This document shows positions 34,692-45,429 of a stretch of DNA of 64,000 nucleotides, piece by piece (within the stretch, counting starts at the first letter, position 1; every line of letters starts with the position of its first letter). This DNA comes from CAZHFW01 sp964531675. GTDB lineage: Bacteria; Planctomycetota; Phycisphaerae; Phycisphaerales; UBA1924. Both the position numbers and the translations under genes were made by a program. The stretch is taken from the NCBI GenBank assembly GCA_964531675.1, contig CAZHFW010000004.1, forward strand, positions 1 to 64,000. Reading direction: 5' to 3'. The notes beneath the pieces are model-generated. The model worked only from the letters and a program-made list of their open reading frames with translations, made no database searches and had not been told where the DNA came from.

Positions 34692-35129
34692 TCAGGCGGC
34701 CTGTTCGCCCCGGCCTTCGAAGCGGAGCCCGAGCACAAAGCCCGTCTCCCCGCCGCGACGGCAATGGCACACGCGCATCAGCTTGGTGTCCGAAGGCGTG
34801 TCGGGCGTGCGGGGCGCGAAGGTCACCAGGAGCATCTCGCCGGCAGCGGCTTCGTATGGGCTGAAGAGGCCCAGGCCTCCCCGGCTGGCATCGAGCACGC
34901 TGGCGGTCCAGCATCGTCCCTCGACTCCGGAGCCATCGATCTCGGTGACCTGAACCCGTGCGTAAACGTTGGAGCGCTGGAAGCGGCGGTCCTCGGCGCT
35001 GGGTTCGGCGGTCGCGTTCTCGAAGCTGAGCTTCTTGAGCAGCCCGGACTCGAGCACACGGTCGGCCGCAGCGGAGAAGACGGAGTTTCGCGGCGCCTGC
35101 TGCTGGCGGTTCTGCTTGCCGTTGCTCAT
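34692..35129 (-). CDS. PilZ-domain protein 1
   Basis: A 145-residue protein. After a disordered Gln-rich start, residues ~50-145 form a PilZ-like domain: RRFQRSNVYARVQV, then VLDASRGGLGLFSPYEAAA (the D/NxSxxG element), and GFVLGLRFE at the end. PilZ domains commonly bind cyclic di-GMP and control motility, envelope or polysaccharide functions. The RxxxR part is not textbook, so c-di-GMP binding is uncertain. GGAGG lies five bases before the ATG at 35129. The ATG overlaps the stop of PilZ protein 2 (ATGA), so the two are coupled. Confidence 0.72.
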   Translation of the reverse strand: MSNGKQNRQQQAPRNSVFSAAADRVLESGLLKKLSFENATAEPSAEDRRFQRSNVYARVQVTEIDGSGVEGRCWTASVLDASRGGLGLFSPYEAAAGEMLLVTFAPRTPDTPSDTKLMRVCHCRRGGETGFVLGLRFEGRGEQAA

Positions 35130-35497
35130 GCGGACCTCCGGATGCACTCGCGGTCGGCGCTGATGCGCGCGACCTCGATCAGCGTGCGGCGGATCTGGTC
35201 CGACACGTTCACGAACTGAACGCCGACCTCGAAGCGCCGCCAACCCTTCTTGGTGGTCCAGACGACCCGGCCCTGCATGGCCATGTCGCCGGCGAGGGTC
35301 TTGAGATGGAAATCCACAACTTGTCCAGAAGCGACGTCGATGGGCTTGGACGACCGGCACCGCATGCCTGTCACCGACAGATCCACAACCTCCCCGAAGC
35401 TGGATTCCAGCATCGAGCAGGTCAATCGGCCGGCCCGCCGACGGTTGTCGGCGGCGTCGCTGGCCGGGCGGAAATGGGTGTTGCAGAAGTCCGACAT
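35126..35497 (-). CDS. PilZ-domain protein 2
   Basis: A 123-residue PilZ-like protein. The RRAGRL segment at ~20-25 and DLSVTGMRCRSSKPIDVASG at ~40 supply the RxxxR and D/NxSxxG elements expected for cyclic di-GMP binding, followed by beta strands (VVDFHLKTLAGDMAMQGRVV, RRFEVGVQFVN) and a C-terminal helix. The ATG at 35497 is preferred, with GGAG nine bases upstream; an in-frame GTG at 35521 adds eight residues. It is the first gene of a two-gene PilZ operon, overlapping PilZ protein 1 by four bases. Confidence 0.75.
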   Translation of the reverse strand: MSDFCNTHFRPASDAADNRRRAGRLTCSMLESSFGEVVDLSVTGMRCRSSKPIDVASGQVVDFHLKTLAGDMAMQGRVVWTTKKGWRRFEVGVQFVNVSDQIRRTLIEVARISADRECIRRSA

Positions 35498-35753
35498 GCA
35501 GCCACTCTCCTGGGCGCGCACAGGTCACCCACGATGCGGTGGTGATCGACCCCCACGGACCACGACCCCAGCCGGGCAACCCCGCGGGATGCTCCGGTCG
35601 TGGATCGCCCCGGCACACGCGTTAAGCCCCGCCGCGGAAGGCCCGAGAACACTCAAACAGGGGGCTAGGTGGCCGATCCAAACAAAACACAACCGGGTCG
35701 GGCTGGCGATGGGGGGCTTAGGGGGGTACAGTGCTCTGCTGGGGGTATTTGTG

Positions 35754-36305
35754 ATGTCCAGCTTTGACGACAACCCGCCGTCGGGTGATGGGATCGACGC
35801 GCCGGAGCCCTCCCGGGACCGGCTGACGCTGGAGATCCTGGACGCCACGCGCCTGCTCCAGCCCGCGGAGATGCAGTGGCTCGGAACACACATCTCCAGG
35901 AGCTGCAAAGAGTTGAAGGCGGTCGGAAGCCTGCGCGTCAAGGTGGTTGCCGACGCCGAAATGGCCGAAGCACATCAGGAGTTTGCCGGCGTCCCCGGGA
36001 CGACTGATGTGCTGACATTCGACCTTGGATGTGAGGCTCTGGACCCGGGCAATCCCCAGTCCGGGGTCATGCTGGATACGGATGTGATGGTGTGCCTGGA
36101 TGAGGCCAAGCGGCAGGCGGCGACGCGGGGGCATGAGCCTCTCCGCGAGCTCCTGCTTTACGTGGTCCACGGGGTGCTGCACTGCCTCGGGCATGACGAC
36201 CACGACCCCGAGGCGTACGCGCGGATGCACGCGGAGGAAGACCGGGTGCTGAGCGCGATCGGGGTGGGCGCGACCTTCGGCCCTGGCGGCGGGGGTGGGT
36301 CGTGA
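35754..36305 (+). CDS. ybeY: rRNA maturation endoribonuclease YbeY
   Basis: A 183-residue metalloprotein. The zinc motif HGVLHCLGHDDHD at ~143-155 is the UPF0054/YbeY signature; TTDVLTFDL precedes it in the normal place. YbeY acts in 16S rRNA 3' maturation and ribosome quality control in the cytoplasm. The N-terminal ~20 residues and Gly-rich tail are extra. The ATG 35754 (or adjacent GTG 35751) follows GGGGGT, and TACAGT 22 bases upstream may be the -10. The stop overlaps the corC-like start by four bases (GTGA), the common ybeY-corC arrangement. Confidence 0.93.
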   Translation: MSSFDDNPPSGDGIDAPEPSRDRLTLEILDATRLLQPAEMQWLGTHISRSCKELKAVGSLRVKVVADAEMAEAHQEFAGVPGTTDVLTFDLGCEALDPGNPQSGVMLDTDVMVCLDEAKRQAATRGHEPLRELLLYVVHGVLHCLGHDDHDPEAYARMHAEEDRVLSAIGVGATFGPGGGGGS

Positions 36306-37696
36306 CCGAGTCCCTCTGGCTTCTGCTGGCGACGCTGGCGCTGGTGGGCGGAGCGCTCTGCTCGGCGCTGTTCCATTCGCTGCGTGAGCTGGCGCGGTCG
36401 ACGCTGGAGGAGATCGCCGAGATCCGGCGCAACCAAAGGGCCAAGCTCCGCGTGGGGCGGATCCTGGAGGACGTCGAGGGTCACGCAGCGGCCATCGGTC
36501 TGCCCCGCGTTGTGTGCAACTTCGTCTTCGTGGTCGCGATGATCGGCTGGCTGACCGCGGCCCGCGGCAAGACCGAGCCGGGGATCTTCGAGTCGATCGT
36601 GGGCGTGCTGGCGTCCACGATCATCGTGTGGATCTTCGGGCTGGTGATTCCCGCGAGCATCGCGCAGCACGCGGGCGAGGTGTCGGTGTACACCTGGGCC
36701 CCGGTGGTGCGCGTCGCGTACATCGTGACGGCGCCGTTGCGCAAGATGATCCGCTTCTTTGACGAGGTCGTGCGTCGTCTGGCGGGCAAGAGCGGCGTGA
36801 ACGAGGCGGAGGCGCTGGAGGAAGAGATCCTCTCGGTGGTGGAGGAGGCTCAGCAGGAAGGCCGCGTGGACGAGGCGGAGAAGGAGATGATCGAAGCGGT
36901 CATCGACTTCCGGAGCCTGACGGTCGCGCAGGTGATGACGCCCCGGACCGAGATGGAGGCGATGGAGCTCACCAACGACCTGTCGAAGGTGACGGCGCAC
37001 ATCCGCAAGAGCTCGCACAGCCGGATCCCGGTGTACGAGGGAAGCCTCGACAACATCGTGGGCGTGTTCTACGTGAAGGATCTGATCCGCTGGCTCGCGG
37101 GCGAGGGGAGCCGGGGAGGCAAGACCTTTGACCTCAAGCAGCTGGCGCGGCCGGCGCTGTTCGTGCCCGAGACCAAGACGGTGCGCGAGCTGCTCCGCGA
37201 GCTGCTGGCCAAGCGCGTGCACATCGCGATCGTGGCCGACGAGTTCGGCGGGACCGCGGGGCTTGTGACCTTCGAGGACATCGTCGAAGAGATCGTCGGC
37301 GACATCCAGGATGAGTACGAGCTCACGCCCGAGGTGAGCGCGGAAGTCACGGTGGACGCTGCGGCGCGAGAGGCGGAGATCGACGCGCGGGCGTACATCG
37401 ACGACGCGAACGCCAGGCTCCTGCCCATCGGGATCGAGATCCCCGAGAGCGAGGACTACGACACCGTCGGCGGTTTCGTGACCGTGACCCTGGGGCGCAT
37501 CCCGAGCAAGGGCGAAACGCTCCGCATCGGCACGATCGCAGCGACGATTCTGGAGGCCGAGCCGACCCGCGTGGTGCGCGTCAAGCTCGCGGCCAGCGAG
37601 GACGATCAGGGTCACGCCAGCGAGGCCGATCGCCCCGAAGCCCAGGCGGAGATCGCGGTGCGGGCCCGGCCCGACGAGTCGGTTCTGAAGGAATGA
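36302..37696 (+). CDS. corC: CNNM/CBS-domain transporter-associated protein (CorC/HlyC family)
   Basis: A 464-residue protein. The N-terminal ~160 residues contain three to four hydrophobic helices of the DUF21/CNNM domain. A CBS pair follows at ~215-335 (VAQVMTPRTEMEAMELTNDL and VHIAIVADEFGGTAGLVTFE). A CorC/HlyC C-terminal domain lies at ~365-440. The family handles divalent cations, mainly Mg2+, by efflux or regulation, and is often mislabelled haemolysin. The GTG start overlaps the ybeY stop, so the two genes form an operon. No riboswitch is seen. Confidence 0.9.
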   Translation: MTESLWLLLATLALVGGALCSALFHSLRELARSTLEEIAEIRRNQRAKLRVGRILEDVEGHAAAIGLPRVVCNFVFVVAMIGWLTAARGKTEPGIFESIVGVLASTIIVWIFGLVIPASIAQHAGEVSVYTWAPVVRVAYIVTAPLRKMIRFFDEVVRRLAGKSGVNEAEALEEEILSVVEEAQQEGRVDEAEKEMIEAVIDFRSLTVAQVMTPRTEMEAMELTNDLSKVTAHIRKSSHSRIPVYEGSLDNIVGVFYVKDLIRWLAGEGSRGGKTFDLKQLARPALFVPETKTVRELLRELLAKRVHIAIVADEFGGTAGLVTFEDIVEEIVGDIQDEYELTPEVSAEVTVDAAAREAEIDARAYIDDANARLLPIGIEIPESEDYDTVGGFVTVTLGRIPSKGETLRIGTIAATILEAEPTRVVRVKLAASEDDQGHASEADRPEAQAEIAVRARPDESVLKE

Positions 37697-37753
37697 CCGG
37701 GCCCGCGGGGCGTACGGGATTCCTCGCGGCCCATTGGCGGCTATCTTGCACCC

Positions 37754-38647
37754 ATGCACATCGGGACAGCGATCGGGATCGCGGGTGTTGCGCTGGGCGG
37801 AGCGGCGCTGTTTGTCGCGCTGACGCGCGAGAAGTCCGCACGCAAGCGGCAAAGACGGCTTGATCAGCGCGTGAAGCACGTGGACCGCGAGCTGGCGCGG
37901 GTCAGGCGGGCGGCGTACGCGGAGCGGGCGCTTGGGGCGCTGAGCCGTGCGGGCCGAAAGCCCAGAGGCGAGATCGAGTTCCGCGCCGAAGCGGGTGAGG
38001 ACGCGGTGCTCTGGGACCTGCTGGGCGGTCAGCTCGATGGGTTCTTCATCGAGGCGGGCGCGCACGACGGGTATCGCATCAGCGTGTCGTACGCCTTCGA
38101 GCAGATCGGCTGGCGGGGCTTGCTCGTGGAAGCGATCCCCGAGCGCGTCGCGGATTGCAGGCGTGTGCGCCCGAACGCGCGGGTGGAGCACGCAGCACTG
38201 GGGCGCACCGGCGCGAGCGGGACCACGACGTTCACCATCGCCGATGGCGAAGGGCTCGACGTCCTCTCGTTCCACAAGCCCAAGGCGGGGCACGAAGCGG
38301 AGATCGCGCAGCGGGGCGGGACCATGCGGCAGGTCACGGTGCCCATGACCTCTCTGGCGGAACTGCTCAAGGACCACCAGGGTGAGATCGACTTCTTCTC
38401 CCTCGACGTGGAGGGCGCCGAGCTTGACGTGCTCGACGGGATGGGCGGTCTCCGCCCGCGGATCCTCATGCTCGAGGATGCCTCGGCGGGATCGGACGGG
38501 CGGATCGACCCGGCGGTGACGGCGCTCGGGTACGTGATGGCGGGTTGGGTGGGCTTCAACCGCGTGTACGTCCGGCGCGATCAGAGCGAGATTCTCAGGC
38601 GGGCGCAGGGGGTCTTGGAGCCCGCGGCGTTGTATGCTCGGGGATGA
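37754..38647 (+). CDS. FkbM-family methyltransferase
   Basis: A 297-residue protein with a membrane-anchor-like N-terminus (IGIAGVALGGAALFVALTRE, ~6-25), then a basic helical linker. The FkbM domain starts near FFIEAGAHDGYRISVSYAFE (SAM-binding glycine region), continues WRGLLVEAIPERVADCRR and ends IDFFSLDVEGAELDVLDGMG, the hallmark DVEGxE motif. These enzymes O-methylate sugars or small molecules, so a glycan substrate is plausible. The ATG at 37754 is exactly six bases after TATCTT and has no Shine-Dalgarno, suggesting leaderless transcription. Confidence 0.88.
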   Translation: MHIGTAIGIAGVALGGAALFVALTREKSARKRQRRLDQRVKHVDRELARVRRAAYAERALGALSRAGRKPRGEIEFRAEAGEDAVLWDLLGGQLDGFFIEAGAHDGYRISVSYAFEQIGWRGLLVEAIPERVADCRRVRPNARVEHAALGRTGASGTTTFTIADGEGLDVLSFHKPKAGHEAEIAQRGGTMRQVTVPMTSLAELLKDHQGEIDFFSLDVEGAELDVLDGMGGLRPRILMLEDASAGSDGRIDPAVTALGYVMAGWVGFNRVYVRRDQSEILRRAQGVLEPAALYARG

Positions 38648-38656
38648 GGCGGGGGG

Positions 38657-38739
<83 letters not shown>

Positions 38740-38782
38740 TCGTGGTGGTGGGGGGGATTCGGGTTGGGTAGGGGACTGGGAG

Positions 38783-39904
38783 ATGGCCAAGAAGGACGCG
38801 ACACCAAAGTCTGAATCCAAGCCGGGCGGTGCGGCGGCGCTGGACGCTTCGCGCCGGGTCGTGGTGCTCTTCGGGCCGGAGGATTTCCTTCGCACGCAGT
38901 TCACGGTGCAGCTCAGGCAGGCGCTGGAGGCGGCCCACGGTCAGGTTGACGTGTTCCAGCTCGACGGCGCGAGCGTGCAAGCCGCGGACGTGCTGGACGA
39001 GTGCCGGAGCTTCGGGCTCATGGCGACGCACAAGCTGGTGATCGTCGATCAAGCGGACCAGTTCGTGAAGGAAGGGACCCGCGCGGTGCTGGAGCGCTAC
39101 GCGGAGAAGCCGAGCGAAAACGCGACGCTGCTTTTGCGGAGCGAGAAGTGGCGCGCGGGCAATCTCGACGAGATCATCGAGAGCCACGGCGGGCTGCTGC
39201 TGCGCTGCGAGCCCCCGATGATCAAGGACGAGCGCGGCAAGGACATCGGGCCCGATCTGGACAAGATCCAGCGCTGGGCGATCGCCCGCGCCGCCAAGCG
39301 GCACGCGGCCAATCTGGAGCGCGATGCTGCGGAGATGCTCGTGATGCGGATCGGCGCCAGCCTGGGAAGGCTCGACACGGAGCTCGAGAAGCTCGCGGTC
39401 GCGGCGGGGGCCGAATCGGGCAAGACGCCGGAGCGCGACGCCTCGGGCGAGTTTGCGACCAAGGATCTGCCTTCGATCACGACCGAGCTTGTCTCGCGTT
39501 TCGTAGGCATGAGCCGCGAGGAAGAGGTCTGGGACATCAAGCAGCGCCTGCTCACGGGTTCGGCGGAAGAGATCCTCGCGAACGTGCGTGATCTCATCGA
39601 GGTCTCCAGGCATCCGCCCACGCTCATCACCTACGCGATGACGGATCTGGCCAAGGGCTTGCACGGAGCTTCACGGGCGCTGCGCTCGGGGGCTAATCCG
39701 TTCCAGGTCGCGGGCAAGCTCAAGATCTGGGGGCCGGGGCGTGACACGATCCTGCAGGTCGCCAAGGCGATCAGGCCCGAGCAGGCGTACAGCCTGTTCC
39801 GTGCGTGCCTGGATGCGGATCGGCGGCAGAAGTCGGGACTGGGCGATGGCGAGCGCACGGTCGAGCGGCTCGCGCTCCAGTTCGCGGCCCTGAGCCCGGA
39901 CTAA
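38783..39904 (+). CDS. holA: DNA polymerase III delta subunit (clamp loader)
   Basis: A 373-residue clamp-loader subunit. An N-terminal AAA-like domain begins RRVVVLFGPEDFLRTQFTVQ, with FGLMATHKLVIVDQADQFVK following, as expected for the HolA family; nucleotide-binding residues are degenerate, as is usual for delta. The C-terminal half contains the helical collar (RALRSGANPFQVAGKLKIWG). Delta opens the sliding clamp during replication. The ATG at 38783 lies just after a GGGG-ACTGGGAG stretch. A long noncoding stretch follows. Confidence 0.83.
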   Translation: MAKKDATPKSESKPGGAAALDASRRVVVLFGPEDFLRTQFTVQLRQALEAAHGQVDVFQLDGASVQAADVLDECRSFGLMATHKLVIVDQADQFVKEGTRAVLERYAEKPSENATLLLRSEKWRAGNLDEIIESHGGLLLRCEPPMIKDERGKDIGPDLDKIQRWAIARAAKRHAANLERDAAEMLVMRIGASLGRLDTELEKLAVAAGAESGKTPERDASGEFATKDLPSITTELVSRFVGMSREEEVWDIKQRLLTGSAEEILANVRDLIEVSRHPPTLITYAMTDLAKGLHGASRALRSGANPFQVAGKLKIWGPGRDTILQVAKAIRPEQAYSLFRACLDADRRQKSGLGDGERTVERLALQFAALSPD

Positions 39905-40690
39905 GCACATGCGATGTGAAGACGATCGCGCGGCGTCGTGTCGCGGAGTTGGTGTGCCGCGCGATCGTGGACAATGCACGCCGCCCGGACCTCCTCGAGA
40001 TCCGGGCGGGCGGGCGGCGGGTCTGGGCCTCCGACCAAGCGTCGCGGCAAGCGCGGCGCCTGGTCCTTCGCCGGGGTTGCGGCCGGCGGCTTTCTCCCTC
40101 GATCCTCCAGACTCACCTCGGAGCGTGGAGACCCAGGACCCGATGCAAGGATTCTGAAATCCGGCGGCGCGGACGGGCTGTTCCGCACCACAGGCAGTCC
40201 GTCGCGCCGCCGGGGGACCCGTGGGTCGGAACGCACCATGGGTCCGTGACAAACCCCCGCGAGCCGCAGAAATACAGGCTGCGCGGTTCGAGATGTGAAA
40301 GCGGCGCGTGGCCGGGGGTCAAGGCCGCGTCGCCGCAACGAGTTGGCTCGTGCGGGGGAAGCAAGCGTCCGTGCGAAGCGTCGGCTGTTGCTTGGGTTGC
40401 GGTCCGGAAGAAGAAATCAGTCGGGAAGAATCGGCGTTGCGTTCGGTGTGAGAGGACCGTTGAGATCGAAGCGCCGACCGGCTGTCTCTCTCGCGTTCTC
40501 TTTCGAGAACATCAACTGGAACGCCAAACTGTTCGGCGACCCGGGCCTGGCGGTTCCTCCTTCGGGTTGCGTTTTTTCGCATCTGGAGAGGGATTTCTGT
40601 CCCCTCGGGACGGGCCAGGGAACGACGCGCGGATTCGGCGCGGCGGGCGGCGCCGCTGATACATCGATCACGATTGATAGATCAACGTCT
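39905..40690. other. 786-base gap with no recognised gene
   Basis: This gap between holA and the ABC permease contains several open frames on both strands, all Arg/Pro/Gly-rich, without ribosome-binding sites, conserved motifs or plausible codon patterns. Small hairpins are present (for example GTCCC-CTC-GGGAC near 40598) but no T-runs. I see no tRNA. It is the longest unexplained stretch in the window. Confidence 0.45.
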
Positions 40691-42547
40691 TCAGCGCATG
40701 CCCGCGAGGCGGCGCACCGTCATGTCGAACGTGCGCACCATGTTCGCGTGGATCGCGTACACGACACCGATGTAGACCGCTGCAGCAATCGCGCATCCGA
40801 CCGCGAGCGACATGCGGGCCGGGCCGAGTGTGCCCGACTGCGCGACGGTCTCGAGCATGGCGTCGCGCGAGTGGATGAACGCGTAGGTGAGGCTCGCGGG
40901 GGAAAGGGCGCCGACCACGGGGCCGACCGCGGTGATGTCCGCTGCGGCGCGCCAGCCGCAGAGCCCGATGACGCCCGAGATCGCGCCGACGACGCCCACG
41001 GTCGCGACGACCGAGCCGATGGTGCCCTTGCTCTTGAGGGACCATTGGAGGCCGACGATGATGCAGAAGGCCATGAAGGGGATGAACGCGACGGGCGCGA
41101 GCAGGGCTGCTTCGGGAAGGATCGCGGGAACTTCGAGCGAGACATTGCCAGTGGTGATCTGGGTGCTCACGCCGCCGGTGCGTTCAAAGCCGCCAAAGAG
41201 GACGTAGACGGACGCCAGCGCGATGGTGAAGAGCGGGACCGCGAGCATGGGCAGGATGTAGGCGATGAGGCCTCGGAGTTTGCCCGAGAGGTACATCGAG
41301 GGTGTGATGGGCGTGGTGAGCAGGATGTCGAGGGTGCCGTCTTCGCGCTCGCGCGAGATCGCGGTGGCGGCCATGTTGATCGCGACCAGCGCGGTCACCG
41401 CGAGCTCGCCCCAGACGGTCGCGAGCATCGCGAGCTGGAAGTCGGGGATCGCCAGTCTTCCCACGTGGAAGGCCCAGACCAGCACGAACGCGAAGGCCAG
41501 GCCTGCTGCAATGAAGGCCCAGCGCGCGATGATGCGGCCGAGCGTCGCGTTGCGGGCGGCGGCTTCGCGCCAGGCGATGGGGTTGTGCCACACGGCACGG
41601 GGCGGCCTGTGTTCGGCGCCGGCGGCGCCGAGTCCGAAGAGCCGGCGGTACCACGGGACGCCGGCGCTCTCGCCCGCGATGCCCGCCCACCCGCCGGCGC
41701 GAACCGTGAGCGTGGAGACCGTCAGGAGCGTGAAGCTCAGGATGACGGAGCCATAGCACCAGACTTGCACGGGCTTCTCGAGGAACCACGCGGCCAGGCC
41801 CGACTGGCTGCCGGGCGGGGCCTTCATGTAGGTGCTCGGATTGAGCAGGGCGTGGAGTGAAAGGAAGGGGTTGAGGGCGGTCATCCAGGTGACGCCCTTG
41901 CCTCCGACGCCTTGCCCGGCGGAGCGGAGGAAGTTATCGACGCCGATGGTGACCGCGAGGTAGCTGACGATCGCGACGTAGAACGCGAAGAACGCGCGCT
42001 TGCCCGCGAGGCGCGAGACCGAAAGCGAGATGGCGATGGAGCCGACGAGCACCGCAGCGGCGGCGGCGATGCCATAACTCGCGAAGATGGCGCGCCCGGG
42101 CACGCCTCCGAAGTATTGGGTCATCGCGAACAGGGGGAGGCTCGCAAAGAGCAGCGCCAGCACGAAGAAGAGGCGGCCGAAGAGATTGCCCAGAACGATC
42201 TGGCCCTGGGTCATGGGCGTGGTGAGGAGCACTTCCCAGGTGCGCGGATCGGCTTCCTGCGCGATGGCGCCTCCCATGAAGACCGGCGCGAGGATGCAGA
42301 TGAGCGTGATCTGGAGATAGGCGACGATGGTGAAGCTGACGGCGCCGGCCTCGGCGAGCTTGCGGTAATCAAGATCGCCCGCGGAGGTCTTGAACAGGAG
42401 CATCCAGAGCAGCACGATGATGAGCACCGCCAGGTAGCCCGAGCGGATGTACATGTGCTTGACGCGGCGCGAGCCGTTCTGAACGAGCCGGACCGCGATG
42501 GGATTGGTGGGCCCAAGGCGGAGGAGCCAACGGAGGAGGACGGGCAT
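40691..42547 (-). CDS. ABC-2 type transporter permease, two-domain
   Basis: A 618-residue membrane protein with twelve or so hydrophobic helices arranged as two similar halves. Each half has an ABC-2 permease signature: GAIAQEADPRTWEVLLTTPM (~90-115) and AISREREDGTLDILLTTPIT (~395-420), the typical coupling-region E-R/D-xG-T-xxLLxTP motif, followed by GxLxG-type helices. It is therefore a fused dimeric permease or a protein formed by duplication. No ATPase gene is adjacent. The ATG at 42547 is exactly six bases after TACCAT, with no Shine-Dalgarno. The substrate is unknown. Confidence 0.83.
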   Translation of the reverse strand: MPVLLRWLLRLGPTNPIAVRLVQNGSRRVKHMYIRSGYLAVLIIVLLWMLLFKTSAGDLDYRKLAEAGAVSFTIVAYLQITLICILAPVFMGGAIAQEADPRTWEVLLTTPMTQGQIVLGNLFGRLFFVLALLFASLPLFAMTQYFGGVPGRAIFASYGIAAAAAVLVGSIAISLSVSRLAGKRAFFAFYVAIVSYLAVTIGVDNFLRSAGQGVGGKGVTWMTALNPFLSLHALLNPSTYMKAPPGSQSGLAAWFLEKPVQVWCYGSVILSFTLLTVSTLTVRAGGWAGIAGESAGVPWYRRLFGLGAAGAEHRPPRAVWHNPIAWREAAARNATLGRIIARWAFIAAGLAFAFVLVWAFHVGRLAIPDFQLAMLATVWGELAVTALVAINMAATAISREREDGTLDILLTTPITPSMYLSGKLRGLIAYILPMLAVPLFTIALASVYVLFGGFERTGGVSTQITTGNVSLEVPAILPEAALLAPVAFIPFMAFCIIVGLQWSLKSKGTIGSVVATVGVVGAISGVIGLCGWRAAADITAVGPVVGALSPASLTYAFIHSRDAMLETVAQSGTLGPARMSLAVGCAIAAAVYIGVVYAIHANMVRTFDMTVRRLAGMR

Positions 42548-42614
42548 GCAAGTATGGTAATGCCCGGGCGCGGACCCGGTGGCGTTGATGATGTTTGTTG
42601 TGGGGGCGGGGGGC

Positions 42615-43454
42615 CTACGCCATCGTCGCCAGCGGGTTGATCCGCGGCGTCGGGTTCGGGTGGCGCGCCAGGCGGCGGGAGGCTCGCAGGAGCAGGGCGC
42701 GGGCCAGTTCGCGGGCGTCCCGGGTTGGCTTGGCGTCGCGGTCTTCGGCCAGGAGCTTCTTGGCGCAGGCCAGGGCCACGCGGAGCTTGAGCGTCTTGCG
42801 GACCTTCAGCCCCAGGCCATAGGGCTCGACGATCGCGGAGAAGAGCATGTCCGCAGCGGCACCGTTGCGGGAGCGCTTCCGGCGGGGGATCACGCCCGCA
42901 GCGTCGATCACCGCGACGGTGGCCTCGTCGGTTTCTGGTTCCACCGCGATGAGATTGGAGAGCTTGTGGTCGCGGTTGCGACGGCGGTGGGCCGCGATGG
43001 AGGCGATCTGGCGGCCGAGGGCGGCGGCGAGCCGGTGCTCGGCCCGGACCGAGAGATCGTTGGCGGCGACGTGCTCGAGCAGCGACTTGCCCGGAACGTA
43101 CTGCAGCGCCAGGAGCAGACGCACCGATTCGCCCGGATCGTTCAAGGTGGCCAGGCAGATCGGCTGCCCTGTCGCGACACCGATCGCGGCCAGGCGCTCG
43201 TGCCCGCGCCATTGCCTCTGCAGACGGGACAGGCCCAGGCGGAGCTTGAGTCGCTCGCGCCAGCCGATGATGTCGGCGATCTTGACGACGACCTGACGAC
43301 CCCGGAGTTCGCCCATGAAGACCGCGGCGTGCTGTTCACGCTTGAGGGTGCGCGAGGGGGCAAAGGCGCGGACGGACTCAGACCAGCGCTCCGCGTGGAG
43401 CGTCTGGTCGTTGAGCTTGATGACGCGAACCTGAGGCATGGTCTGGAACGCCAT
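42615..43454 (-). CDS. WaaP/Kdo-kinase-like lipopolysaccharide kinase
   Basis: A 279-residue kinase-fold protein. The visible elements are a Lys in GRQVVVKIADIIG, the catalytic-loop equivalent RDHKLSNLIAVEP and the metal motif VAVIDAAGV, in the order of the WaaP/RfaP/Kdo kinase family that phosphorylates lipopolysaccharide core sugars. The C-terminus is basic. The ATG is 43454, with a second ATG five codons later; neither has a good ribosome-binding site. It lies 67 bases downstream of, and on the same strand as, no partner; the adjacent ABC permease shares its strand, so cotranscription is possible. Confidence 0.7.
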   Translation of the reverse strand: MAFQTMPQVRVIKLNDQTLHAERWSESVRAFAPSRTLKREQHAAVFMGELRGRQVVVKIADIIGWRERLKLRLGLSRLQRQWRGHERLAAIGVATGQPICLATLNDPGESVRLLLALQYVPGKSLLEHVAANDLSVRAEHRLAAALGRQIASIAAHRRRNRDHKLSNLIAVEPETDEATVAVIDAAGVIPRRKRSRNGAAADMLFSAIVEPYGLGLKVRKTLKLRVALACAKKLLAEDRDAKPTRDARELARALLLRASRRLARHPNPTPRINPLATMA

Positions 43455-43959
43455 CGACTGTCAGATCGGGATGGATCAGTCCGGAGCTGGTCCGTGAGGA
43501 GATTACCCCTCGGACTGCGTCAGGAACGTTCCGTTCCCGAGGACGGCGCGGTTCTGGTGTTCCCGAGGGGTTGGTCGGGATGCCGGGAACCAGGGTCCTA
43601 TAGGTCTGGAGGGTGGATCAGGCCGATTGACCCCCCTTGCCCGGGCGCTACTATCTCGGCTCAGTCTCGGCCTACGGGCCGGTCTGTGCTGCGCGGTTTG
43701 CGCGTCCTGACCTTGGAAAAACAGGGTTTTCGACGAGCGGAGCGGGCAGAGGTGGGTTCGACAACACGGAAGGCAAAGAACCGCCGGGAACCGGCTTGGG
43801 CCCGATTTGTTTGGGCTTTGGGTGGGTTTCCGAGGGTATTGGGGAGTGAGCCGACGGGTTTCGGGTCGCGTGGTGTGGCCCGAAGCGTCAACGTCGGCAG
43901 CCTTTGGTGGTCAGGTCCGCAAGCGGGCCGGGCTTCTGGGGGTGGAAGGCGCGGACTTT
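43455..43959. other. Leader region upstream of tRNA-Thr and tuf
   Basis: A 505-base gap between the WaaP-like kinase and the tRNA. The only firm feature is a promoter at 43627-43654. If it is the main promoter, transcription begins about 300 bases before the tRNA gene. I see no coding sequence or clear riboswitch in that leader. Confidence 0.5.
43627..43654 (+). promoter_or_regulatory. Predicted strong promoter of the tRNA-Thr-tuf unit
   Basis: TTGACC (43627-43632) and TACTAT (43649-43654) are separated by 16 bases, matching 5/6 and 5/6 of consensus. It is among the best -35/-10 pairs found in the window and faces the translation gene cluster. Confidence 0.65.
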
Positions 43960-44031
43960 GCCGCTGTAGCTCAGTGGTAGAGCACACCCTTGGTAAGGGT
44001 GAGGTCATGGGTTCAAGTCCCATCAGCGGCT
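43960..44031 (+). tRNA. tRNA-Thr (GGT anticodon)
   Basis: A 72-base cloverleaf. The acceptor stem GCCGCTG pairs with CAGCGGC (discriminator T); the anticodon stem CACCC/GGGTG encloses loop TTGGTAA with anticodon GGT, decoding ACC/ACT. The T arm is GGGTTCAAGTCCC. CCA is not encoded. tRNA-Thr directly before tuf is a common bacterial arrangement. Confidence 0.97.
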
Positions 44032-44160
44032 GTGTCAGAATCGGGTGGCTGCGACGGGTGTCCGGCGTGGTCCAGAGATAGGGTAACGAGCGCTCTGCCG
44101 GTCCAGATGGTCGGGAAGGGCGGCTTCAAATCAGCTCTGAGTGGCTGGAGGTTCGTCAAC

Positions 44161-45378
<1,218 letters not shown>

Positions 45379-45429
45379 TCGCGGGCCTGACCCGGGGCGA
45401 CTCGGGAAGGGCGACAGTCTGATTCATCA

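Noticed and set aside
41456..41471. parS-like CTTCCCACGTGGAAGG in the ABC permease gene
   Set aside because: The outer bases do not match (11 of 16), and it lies far from the cluster.
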